Assembly: GCF_004115155.1 (NCBI RefSeq)
Contig: NZ_RDSM01000005.1
Span: 124,001 to 188,000 of the forward strand
DNA from: Granulicella sibirica
GTDB taxonomy: Bacteria; Acidobacteriota; Terriglobia; Terriglobales; Acidobacteriaceae
Length of the DNA stretch: 64,000 nt
Reading direction: 5' to 3'
In this document: piece by piece, positions 44,628-53,863 of the stretch
Layout: every line of letters starts with the position of its first letter
Numbering within the stretch: position 1 is the first letter of the stretch
Notes under the pieces: generated by a model
The model's database searches: none
What the model was told of the DNA's origin: nothing
Seen by the model: only the letters and a program-made list of their open reading frames with translations
Made by a program: the position numbers and the translations under genes

Positions 44628-47600
44628 TCACTCGTCAAGGGTTTGCAGCGCCTTTTTGGCAGCTGAGCTCTGGGGGTTCAGTCGGAGCAGATCCTGAATG
44701 ACTTTGCGGGCTCTCGGCTTGTCGCCCTGGGTCAGGTAAAGGCTGCCCAGATTGAGGTAGGTCCCTTCGTATGCGGGGCTCAGCCTCATGCACGTGAGGA
44801 ACTGCTGCTCGCCCCTTGCGTTGTCGCCCTGGCGGACGTAGAGGACGCCGAGGTTGTTGAGGGCTTCGGGGTAGTCGGGCCGTAGAGCGATCGCTTTCTG
44901 GAGGTACTCCTCGGCTGCGGGGAACAGGGACTGTTGGGCGAAGAGCATGCCAAGGCTGTAGTCGGTCTCCGGATCGTCGGGTTGGAGGGCAAGGGCGCGG
45001 GTGAGGTAGGTCTGAGCTTCCGGGAAGTTGCGCTCGTGGCGGTAGAGGTTTCCAAGGTTAAGCAGGGCGGTGGGGTAGTTCGGGCGGAGCGCAAGGGACT
45101 TATTGAAGTTTTCGTGGGCTTCCTGGGTCTGGCCCTCCTGGGCGGCCATCATACCGAGGTTGTTCCAGGCCTCGGGGTAGTCGGGCTTCAGTACAAGGGT
45201 TTGCTTCAGGTGTTGCCGGGCGCTTGGGAAGTCGTTGCGGCGGAGGCTGAGGGTGCCAAGGTTGTAATGGGCTTCGGCGTCGTTGGGGCGGTCGGCGATG
45301 ACCTGCTGGAAGGAGGCGGCAGCCTGGTCCAGGTACCCGTGCTGAAACATGGCTACGCCGAAGGTGAAGTCGTTGCGGTGGAATGAGCCCTGATAGAGGG
45401 TGCCGGGAAAGGGAAGCGCAAGGGCTGTGCGTGCGGCGGTTGTTGTGGGAATCAGGCGGAGATCGGCGAGAAGGTCCTGCGGGTTGATTGGACCCTGGTA
45501 GATCCGGACGATCATGCTGTGGACATCCAGTAGAAAGGAGGTGGGAAGGGGCAGGTTGGTGCGGCGGTCGAAGAGGTAACGGAAGACGATGTTGTAGATG
45601 CCGCCGACCTCAGCCGTTGCCTTGAGCATGTGAAAGCGCATGTGCTGCTCTGGGGCAGGGTCGCCGAGGTTGAGGGCGAGGACGGTGAGCGTAGCTGGCG
45701 GGATGGTGTCGAGGGTGCGAAGCTCGGTTTGCCAGGTTGGATTGGCGGTGGACCAGAGGTGGAGCAGAACGGGACGACCGGCGAAGGTATCGAGGGAGGT
45801 CTGAATGCCTTGCTGGTTGGGCAGCGTGAATGCAGGTGCTTTGAGGGGATCGAGAAGCCAGGTTGCGATCGTGGTTGGGATCGTCTGACCCTCGACTGGC
45901 TGGCTCGGATGGGTGTAGGTCTCCGCGGTCGGGGCGAATGGAGTGACCCTGGGTGAGGGATCGGCTTCGACGATCTGGATGCGGGTGTTACGAGGAAGAT
46001 CGTGGAATTGCTGGCTCTCGCCGCTGGGCCAGCGGATGTTCGCATGGATGGGTTCGGTGCCGTTGCCCAGACCGAAGAACAGTTCCTTCGTGTGCTGGGA
46101 GAGGAAGCCGGAGCCAGCCTGGAGGGAGCGGGTCTGCACGAGGTCTCCGCAGTGGAGGGTGATCACGGTACCGATGGCGTCGCGGTTGGAGTGGGTGCCA
46201 CGAAGGCGGAAGGCGATGGCGTCGCCGAGGTGCTCCATATTGTTGTGAAGGATGCGGATCTGGGGTCCGTTGCGGTTCTTGAGGATGATTTCGAGGCGGC
46301 CATCGCCGTCGAGGTCGGAGAGGGCGAAGGAGCGGCCGTCTTCGAGGAAGTCCAGGCCGAGGGGGCCTGAGACTTCGGTGAAGGTGCCGTCGCCGTTGTT
46401 GGCGAGTGCTACGTTGCGTTCGTGACCGCTCCAGGAGCTGTCGGTGCGGATGAGTTCGTTCAGGGCATTCCAGCCGCGCTCGTAGGCGAGGGAAGGGCTG
46501 GCATCATCGGGAGATCTCCCTACCACCTGCCGCCAGAAGAAACTGTCGAGATCGCTGGTCGGAGCGGATGGTGTTTGGGGAGCGGTGATGTAGCCGTTGG
46601 TCACGTAGAGGTCGGCGTGACCGTCGCGGTCGAAGTCGAAAAAGTCCGATCCCCAGGCCCAGCGGCCCATCTCGACGCCAGCCTCTTCGCTGACGTTCGT
46701 GAAAGCGCCGTCAGGTTCGCTGCGATAGAGAGCATTCCCGCGCGCGTGTCGCTGGTAGAGTTCGCGGACGGCAGGCGTTGAGGAGGAGTGAAAGGGTTGC
46801 AGTTGGGAGACGCGCTGCCCTGCGGCGGACCACATGTTCGCCGCGTAGATCCCGGGACGGCCCGTGTTGGCGTAGTCGGCCCACGCGGCACTCATGCCCG
46901 CACCAACATCCTGCACATGGGCGGCGGCCGATACCGCCTCGAAGGTGCCGTTCCCCTTGTTGCGGTAGAGGTTGTTGCGACCGAAATCGTTCACGACATA
47001 CAGGTCGGGAGAGTTGCCCGCATTTTCCTGCCAGGCACAGGCAAAGCTGTACCGATCGTTCTCCCGGTTCAGGCCCGCGGCTTCGGTGCGGTCCGTGAAG
47101 GTCCCGTCGCCCTCGTTATGCATGAGGAAATTAGGTGGACCATTGCGAGCGTCGAAGTAAGGAGTTGGATAGTGGTACTGGTCAAGCCCCAGGTAGTAGC
47201 TGTAAAGGCAGAAATAGATATCGAGGCGGCCGTCGCGGTCGTAGTCAGAGACGGCAGCATGGGTAAAGGTACCCTGGGGAGGGTGCAGGAAGCGGAAGGC
47301 GTCCGGCTTGAGCCTGAAGGTTTCGTCACCCTGGTTGAGGAAGAGCAGAGGACCGCTGCCGCAGACTACGAGCAGATCCTGAAGGCCGATATTGCGGAAG
47401 TCGGCGAAGAGGGCACAGGCCGTATTGTCGAGCACGCCGACCCCGGCCTTTTCCGTCACGTCCTCAAACGTGCCGTCGCCACGGTTCCGGTACAGACGAT
47501 TCGGCAGTCCGGCTGGCTGTGAGACGTACAGGTCATCGAAGCCATCGTTGTTGTAGTCGCCCACTGCGACCCCGTTGTTTCCATACACGTCGATCCCGCT

Positions 47601-48440
47601 GGCTCCGTCCAGGACGGTGCGCCAGTAGTCCGAGCCGTTACGAAGCTGCTGCCCATAGGAAGCGTTTGCTCCAAGCGCATTGTGCGAGACGTCCACGAAC
47701 CCCCCGCCGCGAACGAGGGCTGCCGACTCTGTGGAAGCTTCGAGGCGCGTGGTGATCCATTTCGTTTCAGAGGCCGCAGTCTTTTGGTCAGACCAGATCA
47801 CACGCCAGGATCCAACGCGTTGTTCACGGCTACGGTCCTCTTTCTCTATGGTCAGGTTGTAGCGGATGGATGTTAGGAGCATGCGGGGATCACCGACGTG
47901 CTCTTCCAGTGAGGTGAGCTGAAACTCAACCTGCTGCAAATGGGTGCCCACCCCAATCCACTCACGGAGCGACGTTGCCAGTACATGCGCGCCCATTGTC
48001 TGCACGGGACCGAAAGAGCGCTTGAAGCAGGCTACGCCGTGTTTGTCACGAAGCTTTGTCTGGTTGACGAACGTAAGAGGCGATGCTTCAAGGCGGGGTG
48101 CAAAGTCCTTAACGATTGCCTGGAGGTCACCCGCTTGCATGCTTCGTCCCCAGACCGCGAGGATGGCTTCGATTTGAGCGGCGTATTCCTCGGTTGGGTA
48201 TGCATCAGAACCGGGCCTGACAAGGCGCAGGACATCTTCGAGTGGAGACCGAACAGGATACTGGGGAAGATAACGCACATCGCTGAACGGCTGCGGGCCA
48301 CCCTGATAAGAATCCATGTGCGGGGCACGTCCAGCCAAAGCCGAGAAGGCGGCAGGGCGTAACAGCAAAGGAGCCAAACCAAGCTGCTTGATGAGCGATC
48401 TGCGGTTCAGCCTGTAGATAGCGTCGTTTGTTCCTGCCAT
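44628..48440 (-). CDS. Tat-exported FG-GAP/ASPIC-UnbV protein with thioredoxin-like and TPR domains
   Basis: The 1270-residue mosaic protein starts with a Tat-type signal (LNRRSLIKQLGLAPLLL), then an N-terminal domain of about 180 residues, FG-GAP/VCBS repeats from about 270 to 740 (DYNNDGFDDLYV, DFDRDGHADLYV), an ASPIC/UnbV domain (about 770-840), a thioredoxin/redoxin-like fold (about 885-1020, beginning APAFTLPNQQG) and six or more TPRs to the end. The thioredoxin-like part has WSTANPTW where WxxWCxxC is expected, so both redox cysteines are missing and it cannot be a disulfide oxidoreductase. It is probably a large periplasmic or surface scaffold, divergently transcribed from an Oar-like receptor. 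Confidence 0.88.
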   Translation of the reverse strand: MAGTNDAIYRLNRRSLIKQLGLAPLLLRPAAFSALAGRAPHMDSYQGGPQPFSDVRYLPQYPVRSPLEDVLRLVRPGSDAYPTEEYAAQIEAILAVWGRSMQAGDLQAIVKDFAPRLEASPLTFVNQTKLRDKHGVACFKRSFGPVQTMGAHVLATSLREWIGVGTHLQQVEFQLTSLEEHVGDPRMLLTSIRYNLTIEKEDRSREQRVGSWRVIWSDQKTAASETKWITTRLEASTESAALVRGGGFVDVSHNALGANASYGQQLRNGSDYWRTVLDGASGIDVYGNNGVAVGDYNNDGFDDLYVSQPAGLPNRLYRNRGDGTFEDVTEKAGVGVLDNTACALFADFRNIGLQDLLVVCGSGPLLFLNQGDETFRLKPDAFRFLHPPQGTFTHAAVSDYDRDGRLDIYFCLYSYYLGLDQYHYPTPYFDARNGPPNFLMHNEGDGTFTDRTEAAGLNRENDRYSFACAWQENAGNSPDLYVVNDFGRNNLYRNKGNGTFEAVSAAAHVQDVGAGMSAAWADYANTGRPGIYAANMWSAAGQRVSQLQPFHSSSTPAVRELYQRHARGNALYRSEPDGAFTNVSEEAGVEMGRWAWGSDFFDFDRDGHADLYVTNGYITAPQTPSAPTSDLDSFFWRQVVGRSPDDASPSLAYERGWNALNELIRTDSSWSGHERNVALANNGDGTFTEVSGPLGLDFLEDGRSFALSDLDGDGRLEIILKNRNGPQIRILHNNMEHLGDAIAFRLRGTHSNRDAIGTVITLHCGDLVQTRSLQAGSGFLSQHTKELFFGLGNGTEPIHANIRWPSGESQQFHDLPRNTRIQIVEADPSPRVTPFAPTAETYTHPSQPVEGQTIPTTIATWLLDPLKAPAFTLPNQQGIQTSLDTFAGRPVLLHLWSTANPTWQTELRTLDTIPPATLTVLALNLGDPAPEQHMRFHMLKATAEVGGIYNIVFRYLFDRRTNLPLPTSFLLDVHSMIVRIYQGPINPQDLLADLRLIPTTTAARTALALPFPGTLYQGSFHRNDFTFGVAMFQHGYLDQAAASFQQVIADRPNDAEAHYNLGTLSLRRNDFPSARQHLKQTLVLKPDYPEAWNNLGMMAAQEGQTQEAHENFNKSLALRPNYPTALLNLGNLYRHERNFPEAQTYLTRALALQPDDPETDYSLGMLFAQQSLFPAAEEYLQKAIALRPDYPEALNNLGVLYVRQGDNARGEQQFLTCMRLSPAYEGTYLNLGSLYLTQGDKPRARKVIQDLLRLNPQSSAAKKALQTLDE

Positions 48441-48564
48441 GCTCTAACCTGACCCGACGATCTAGCCCTTTCGGTCCAGCCACCCACTATAAACAAAGGG
48501 CATTAGCCCTGCGACGATGCCACCGAAGCGCCAAGTTGGGTGTGCGGGATATTTTCCGAGCTAA

Positions 48565-48618
48565 ATACTTCATTTGACAATACTTCATTTGACAGAAAGC
48601 GGTCCTCGGTCCTACGCT
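48565..48618 (+). promoter_or_regulatory. Tandem duplicated -35 region upstream of the second Oar-like receptor
   Basis: A 15-base unit ATACTTCATTTGACA occurs twice in direct contact (48565-48579 and 48580-48594), each ending in a perfect TTGACA. From the second hexamer an 18-base spacer leads to TACGCT (48613-48618), a weak -10. The whole lies about 130 bases before the receptor ATG in the 305-base divergent spacer. The repeat may be a promoter duplication or a two-site operator. Confidence 0.5.
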
Positions 48619-48745
48619 AGGTTGCGCAAAAAGAGAAGAAGTTATCGGTAACCGAATGGATCGGTTTCTAGCCCCCGTTTCAAGACCGGATCGGGGCACC
48701 AGGATACCGGCGGCAGCACGGATGATTCACTTCGTGGAGGCAGGG

Positions 48746-51700
48746 ATGGCTATGATGCGAGCGAAGTTCAGGTGTTCAGGATGGGCAGCGTTGCTGCTTG
48801 TCACGGCAGTGTTTTTCAGCTTTTTCACGCCATCGGCCATTCACGCGCAGGTTGACCAGGGTTCCATTACGGGCGTCGTCCAGGATTCCACGGGTGCGGT
48901 TGTGCCTGGAGCGGCCGTGACGCTGAGAAACACCGATCAGGGGATTACGGTAGAGACCAAATCAACGTCGACCGGAGACTATACGTTTTCTCCAGTACGT
49001 ATCGGTAACTACACTGTGACCGTAGCGGCTCCTGGGTTTTCAACGACAACGCAGCAGGCCTTGACGGTTGCCGTGGGTCAACAGTTACAAGTAAATGTCA
49101 CACTACAGGTAGGCGCGACCGGAACGGAAGTGACGGTCTCGACTGCTCCGCCGCAATTACAGACCGATGAGTCTTCGGTTGGGCAGGTGATCGACGAGCA
49201 TACTACCGAGTCGCTTCCCCTGAATGGTCGCAACTTTACCTTTCTGGCGCAGTTGAGCGCCGGCGTCAACGTTTCGCAGAATGACACGCGTGGAAACGCT
49301 GCTTCCGGTGCGTTTACCGCGAACGGGCTGCAGTCAGCGCAAAACAACTATCTGCTGGACGGCATCGACAATAACTCCAATGCGGCGGACTTTCTCAATG
49401 GAACCAACTACGTGATTCTGCCGCCAGTCGATGCGATCTCGGAGTTCAAGGTGCAGACCGCGGACTTCAGTGCGGAACTTGGCCGATCAGCCGGCGCGGT
49501 GCTGAACGCCACCATCAAGAGCGGGACGAACCAGTTCCACGGCGCGGTGTGGGAGTTCTTTCGCAACGACAAGCTGGATGCTGCGGACTGGTTCGAGAAT
49601 AACAACGGGACAAAGAAGGGAAAGCTGCGGCAAAACCAATTTGGCGCATCGATAGGCGGCCCGATTCTCAAGAACAAGCTATTTTTCTTCGGAGACTATG
49701 AGGGGTTGCGGCGTGTTCAGGGAACTGTGTTGACCGGCACGGTGCCTACGCTTTCCGAGCGTAACAGTGGATTTACCAACCTTGGGGACCTCATCACAGG
49801 GCAGTCGGGTGCTCCGCGGACCGATACTCTCGGTCGGACCGTTCCGTTTGGGACCATCCTTGATCCGGCGACGACGCGAGCCACCACGGCCGGTGCGCTT
49901 GATCAGGCCTCCGGGAGAGCGGCGACTCAGACAGGGTTTGTTCGCGATCCGATCAACACGAATTGCGCTGCGAGCAGCAACAGTTTCGTGGGCTGCACGC
50001 TCAACCAGCTTCCCACCAGCCGCATCGACCCGAATGCAGTCAAACTGCTGAGCCTATACCCCACACCCACGACAGGTAACTTTACCTCCAACTACACCAA
50101 CAGCCCAGCGCTGTACGAGCATCGCAATGCGTTCGATACGCGCATTGACTACAACGTCAATTCGGCGAACCAGATCTTCGGGCGTGTCAGCTTCGTGGAC
50201 GATCCGAACTTTATCCCCAGTATCTTTGGTGGTGTCGCGGACGGTGGCGGGTTCCAGCAGGGAATCCAGACGGCTCGCTCCGAACAGGGAGTTGTTGCCT
50301 ATACCCACGTCTTTAGTGGCAGTATGGTCAACGTGGCTCGCGTCGGGGCGAACCACCTGCACACGACACGTACAGGCACCCTCGGCAGCACTTCGGGCAT
50401 CCCGGCGCAGTATGGCATTCAGGGTGTACCGCAAGGCAATTCGAACGGCGGTCTGCCCGCCATCATTATCTCGGGCCTCAACAATATCGGAAGCAGCGAC
50501 TATCTGCCCTCCGATGAGATCAGCCAGACGTATCAGTTTGTCAACGATTTCAGCAAGGTGATCGGCCGCAACAGCATCAAGGCTGGATTTGAGTATCAAG
50601 ACGTGCACTTCAATACACTGCAGCCACCTTTCGGACGTGGAGAGATATCGTTCTCCGGTAACTACGCCGGGCTCCCGGGCACGACAGGCGATCAGACTGG
50701 TCGCGCACAGTTACTGCTGACCCCAACGGCTGCAACGGTGCCCGGAGGGATCGGCTTCGTCGGCGGCTCGAACCAGGTGCAAGCATCCAGCATTGCCAAG
50801 ACGTACGACAAGCGTTCCTATTACGCCGGGTACCTCCAGGATGACATCAAGTTCACTCCAAAGCTGACGGTGAACATAGGCATGCGTTATGACTTCTTCG
50901 GGCCGATCAGCGAGACCAATGGCGCACAGGCAAACTTTATCCAGTACGGTGGCCCGCTGAATGCGCCAACGTTCCTTATCCCTGCTTCGGGCAAGACGCC
51001 TCGTGCTCTTAGCTCCACTGCGAACAACCCAAGCCTGAACGGGAATGGCTTCCTGGATCTCCTTGCGAAGGATGGGATCACCCTGCTCTCGACAGATGCG
51101 TACGGTCAGGGCGTCGGCAAGGTGTCGAAGAACAACTTCGCTCCTCGCTTTGGCTTTTCGTACGCTCCGAACAGCCGCCTGGCACTCCGGGCCGGCATCG
51201 GGTACTTCTTCAACTCGTTCGAGAATGCGGGATACGGACCAAATATCGGGCGCAACTATCCGTTCTCCTACAGCTACACCTTTACGGGCACTACGGACAG
51301 CGCACCCTTCGCGACGGGCGTCAATCCCTACGGCACATGCGCCTCAGCCGGTCCGGGAGGGAGCGCGACGCTCGAAGTGGGTCTGACCTGCGCCGCCTTT
51401 ACGCCGCTTGCCGTTCAGGGTACCGGAATCGGCCTGCAGGGTCTGCAGTTCAACTTCAAAACGCCGAATACGATCAGCTCGAACCTGAGTGTGCAGTACG
51501 GAATTACAAGAAATATGTCGGCCACGGTGGCGTATGTGTACACGCATGCGGCCAATCTGCAAGTGGGACCTGGGGATAATCGCCCCTCGCAAATTCTTCC
51601 TGCGAACCTTAGTCTCACGGGTAACAGGAACTTGCCGATAAGCGCGACCAATCCGAGCTATGTGCCGTTCCGCGACTTTGCCGTCGGAGGCAGTTACCAG

Positions 51701-52594
51701 GTGAATCAGGGTTCGAGCATCTACAACGGCCTGCAGACCAAGCTGGAGCAGCGGATGAGTAACGGAGCTTACTTCCTGCTGACCTACACCTGGTCGAAGA
51801 CGCTGACGGATGCCAACGATCTGTTGAACGGTGGCAGCCTCGGAGGATACCGCGCACCGTATATCCCAGGTGGCGGTACCGCATTTGACTGGGGTCCCGC
51901 CGCGTTTGACATTCGCAACGTCCTCCACTTTAGCGGCGGGTATGAACTTCCGCTCGGCAAGGGGAAGAAGTTTCTGGCGAACTCCAGGCTGAAGAATGCC
52001 GTCTTTGGCGGATACAGCCTGAACTACCTCGTGACATTGCAGGGTGGCCAGCCAATTACCATCTCATGTCCAAGCGGTACCACCACGGGCACCGGCTGCA
52101 TCTCGCTGCTTACTCCTGGACAGGATCAAAAGCGCGGCATCCAGTTGAGGACAGTTACCAGCGGGGCAACTTCCTCCATAAAGCCTTTCTTCTTCAACAA
52201 CCCGGCAGCATTTCAACAGCCATGCCTGATAGGTGGCACCGCCGCAAACCCTGTGCCGATCGTCAATTCGCCGGCTGGCTGCGTTCCGCTCACCGGACTC
52301 GCCGCACTCGGCGGAAAGCCCGGAACTGCTCCCGGGCCCGGCTTCCACCGTCTGGACTTCTCACTCTTCAAAGACTTTGCCTTTACGGAGCGCTACCGTC
52401 TGCAGTTCCGCACGGAGTTCTTCAACATCCTCAACCACCCCAACTTCAGTGCTCCGGGCTTCGGCGGCAACGGGGTCACGGCCATCGGGAACTCGCTCAA
52501 CTTCAACAGCTCTACCTTTGGGCAGATCGGATCAACCCGCGATGCACCGTACGATCCGCGGCAGATCCAGTTCGCTCTGAAGTTGTACTACTAG
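48746..52594 (+). CDS. Oar-like TonB-dependent receptor with carboxypeptidase-regulatory-like domain
   Basis: The 1282-residue protein has a long signal peptide (AALLLVTAVFFSFFTPSAIHAQ), a carboxypeptidase-regulatory domain (ITGVVQDSTGAVVPGAAVTL) at about 45-125, a plug domain (QVIDEHTTESLPLNGRNF) and a barrel ending in IQFALKLYY, an aromatic C-terminus. The start at 48746 has GGAGG five bases upstream; the open frame begins 90 bases earlier in unlikely sequence. It is followed by a phosphatase-superfamily gene and an unknown gene in the same direction, which may act with it. Confidence 0.9.
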   Translation: MAMMRAKFRCSGWAALLLVTAVFFSFFTPSAIHAQVDQGSITGVVQDSTGAVVPGAAVTLRNTDQGITVETKSTSTGDYTFSPVRIGNYTVTVAAPGFSTTTQQALTVAVGQQLQVNVTLQVGATGTEVTVSTAPPQLQTDESSVGQVIDEHTTESLPLNGRNFTFLAQLSAGVNVSQNDTRGNAASGAFTANGLQSAQNNYLLDGIDNNSNAADFLNGTNYVILPPVDAISEFKVQTADFSAELGRSAGAVLNATIKSGTNQFHGAVWEFFRNDKLDAADWFENNNGTKKGKLRQNQFGASIGGPILKNKLFFFGDYEGLRRVQGTVLTGTVPTLSERNSGFTNLGDLITGQSGAPRTDTLGRTVPFGTILDPATTRATTAGALDQASGRAATQTGFVRDPINTNCAASSNSFVGCTLNQLPTSRIDPNAVKLLSLYPTPTTGNFTSNYTNSPALYEHRNAFDTRIDYNVNSANQIFGRVSFVDDPNFIPSIFGGVADGGGFQQGIQTARSEQGVVAYTHVFSGSMVNVARVGANHLHTTRTGTLGSTSGIPAQYGIQGVPQGNSNGGLPAIIISGLNNIGSSDYLPSDEISQTYQFVNDFSKVIGRNSIKAGFEYQDVHFNTLQPPFGRGEISFSGNYAGLPGTTGDQTGRAQLLLTPTAATVPGGIGFVGGSNQVQASSIAKTYDKRSYYAGYLQDDIKFTPKLTVNIGMRYDFFGPISETNGAQANFIQYGGPLNAPTFLIPASGKTPRALSSTANNPSLNGNGFLDLLAKDGITLLSTDAYGQGVGKVSKNNFAPRFGFSYAPNSRLALRAGIGYFFNSFENAGYGPNIGRNYPFSYSYTFTGTTDSAPFATGVNPYGTCASAGPGGSATLEVGLTCAAFTPLAVQGTGIGLQGLQFNFKTPNTISSNLSVQYGITRNMSATVAYVYTHAANLQVGPGDNRPSQILPANLSLTGNRNLPISATNPSYVPFRDFAVGGSYQVNQGSSIYNGLQTKLEQRMSNGAYFLLTYTWSKTLTDANDLLNGGSLGGYRAPYIPGGGTAFDWGPAAFDIRNVLHFSGGYELPLGKGKKFLANSRLKNAVFGGYSLNYLVTLQGGQPITISCPSGTTTGTGCISLLTPGQDQKRGIQLRTVTSGATSSIKPFFFNNPAAFQQPCLIGGTAANPVPIVNSPAGCVPLTGLAALGGKPGTAPGPGFHRLDFSLFKDFAFTERYRLQFRTEFFNILNHPNFSAPGFGGNGVTAIGNSLNFNSSTFGQIGSTRDAPYDPRQIQFALKLYY

Positions 52595-52669
52595 AATCAA
52601 CGAAGTGGAGGAACGTGGAAGCTCCCTTGCGGGGACGTCCGCTTTCTCGTTTTATAGAAGAGGCGGGCC

Positions 52670-53860
52670 ATGTATTACCCCTTTCAATCAAGCCACGCGG
52701 CATCTCCTGCCGAGATTGCCGCCACGCTCTCGCGCAGCAGGCGGGAGTTTCTGCGCGATGCCTCGGGGTTGCTGCTGGGGTCTGCATTGGCGGGTGGAAG
52801 CCCTTTTCTGCGTGGGCAGTCGGTAGCGAAGAAACGTAAGGTCATCGTGATCACCTTTGGCGGTGGCGCTCGCGACCAGGAGACGTTTGCACCTGAGGGT
52901 CAGCGGAACATTCCCCATATGCTCCGGGAACTGGCACCACAGTCCACCTTTTTTACCCATGTGATGAATAAGGGAATTCTTGGGCATTACGTAGCGACAG
53001 CGAGCCTGGCTACAGGTGTGTACGAGACGCTGAACAACTTTTCTTCGGTACCACCCGAACATCCAACGGTCTTCGAGTACTTTCGCAAGGATCTGAAGAG
53101 GCCCATGTCGAATGCGTGGGTGGTGGCCCCAAGCAATGGTTTTAGCCGCATCGGCGAGAGTGAAGCGCGGGGATACGGCCCCGGGATGGGGGCTCAGGTT
53201 ATTCTCCCGAAGCACCTGCTCCAGGCCGCTTCGTCAGGCAGTGGCCTGGGAGATCTAGGCCATCTTCTACGGGACAACTACGAGTCTCCGCTTTATACGC
53301 CGCACCTCGCGGGCAGCGATGCCGACGGCGACGTAGAGCGTCACCAGCTGGATTCGATCCTGAAGCTTTCGCTTGATGACTTTTTGACGCATGCGCGGAC
53401 GGCCGCCAGTCCTGATGAGCTTTCGGTTTACATTGTGCGGCAGCTAATGCGGAAACAGTCGCCGAGCATGCTGTGGCTCACGCTTCATGATGTGGATATC
53501 GCGCACTCCGGAGCCTACTCGCTCTATGTGGATGCCATTCGCCGGACGGATCGGCTGTGCGGCGAGGTGTGGCAGGCGGTACAGGCAGATCCGGAGTACG
53601 CAGGAAATACCACGATGTTTATCCTTCCCGATTTCGGCCGCGATGCAGATATGGAGGCGGGGGGAAATGGCTTTCAGCATCACCGTACCGGTGATACCGC
53701 ATCGCGCACCACATGGATGATGGTGCTGGGCGCGGGCGTGCGTCAGGGAGTGGTTTACGATCGTCCGATTGAGTCCATCGATCTGGTTCCGACGCTTGGA
53801 TCCATCATGGGGTTCTCCCCCACGCTGTCGCATGGTAAGCCGATCACGGAGCTGTTATAA
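52670..53860 (+). CDS. Tat-exported alkaline-phosphatase-superfamily protein
   Basis: The 396-residue protein has a twin-arginine signal (SRREFLRDASGLLLG). The core begins KKRKVIVITFGGGARDQETF, and late in the chain come TMFILPDFGRDAD, a cluster of His (FQHHRTGD) and SIDLVPTLGSIMGF, the usual order of alkaline phosphatase/sulfatase/DUF1501-like folds. The nucleophile is not obvious: Gly and Ala stand where Ser/Thr might be expected after ITFGGG, so catalytic activity is uncertain. GAGG lies seven bases before the ATG. It is 75 bases after the Oar-like receptor and 3 bases before the next gene. Confidence 0.72.
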   Translation: MYYPFQSSHAASPAEIAATLSRSRREFLRDASGLLLGSALAGGSPFLRGQSVAKKRKVIVITFGGGARDQETFAPEGQRNIPHMLRELAPQSTFFTHVMNKGILGHYVATASLATGVYETLNNFSSVPPEHPTVFEYFRKDLKRPMSNAWVVAPSNGFSRIGESEARGYGPGMGAQVILPKHLLQAASSGSGLGDLGHLLRDNYESPLYTPHLAGSDADGDVERHQLDSILKLSLDDFLTHARTAASPDELSVYIVRQLMRKQSPSMLWLTLHDVDIAHSGAYSLYVDAIRRTDRLCGEVWQAVQADPEYAGNTTMFILPDFGRDADMEAGGNGFQHHRTGDTASRTTWMMVLGAGVRQGVVYDRPIESIDLVPTLGSIMGFSPTLSHGKPITELL

Positions 53861-53863
53861 GCC

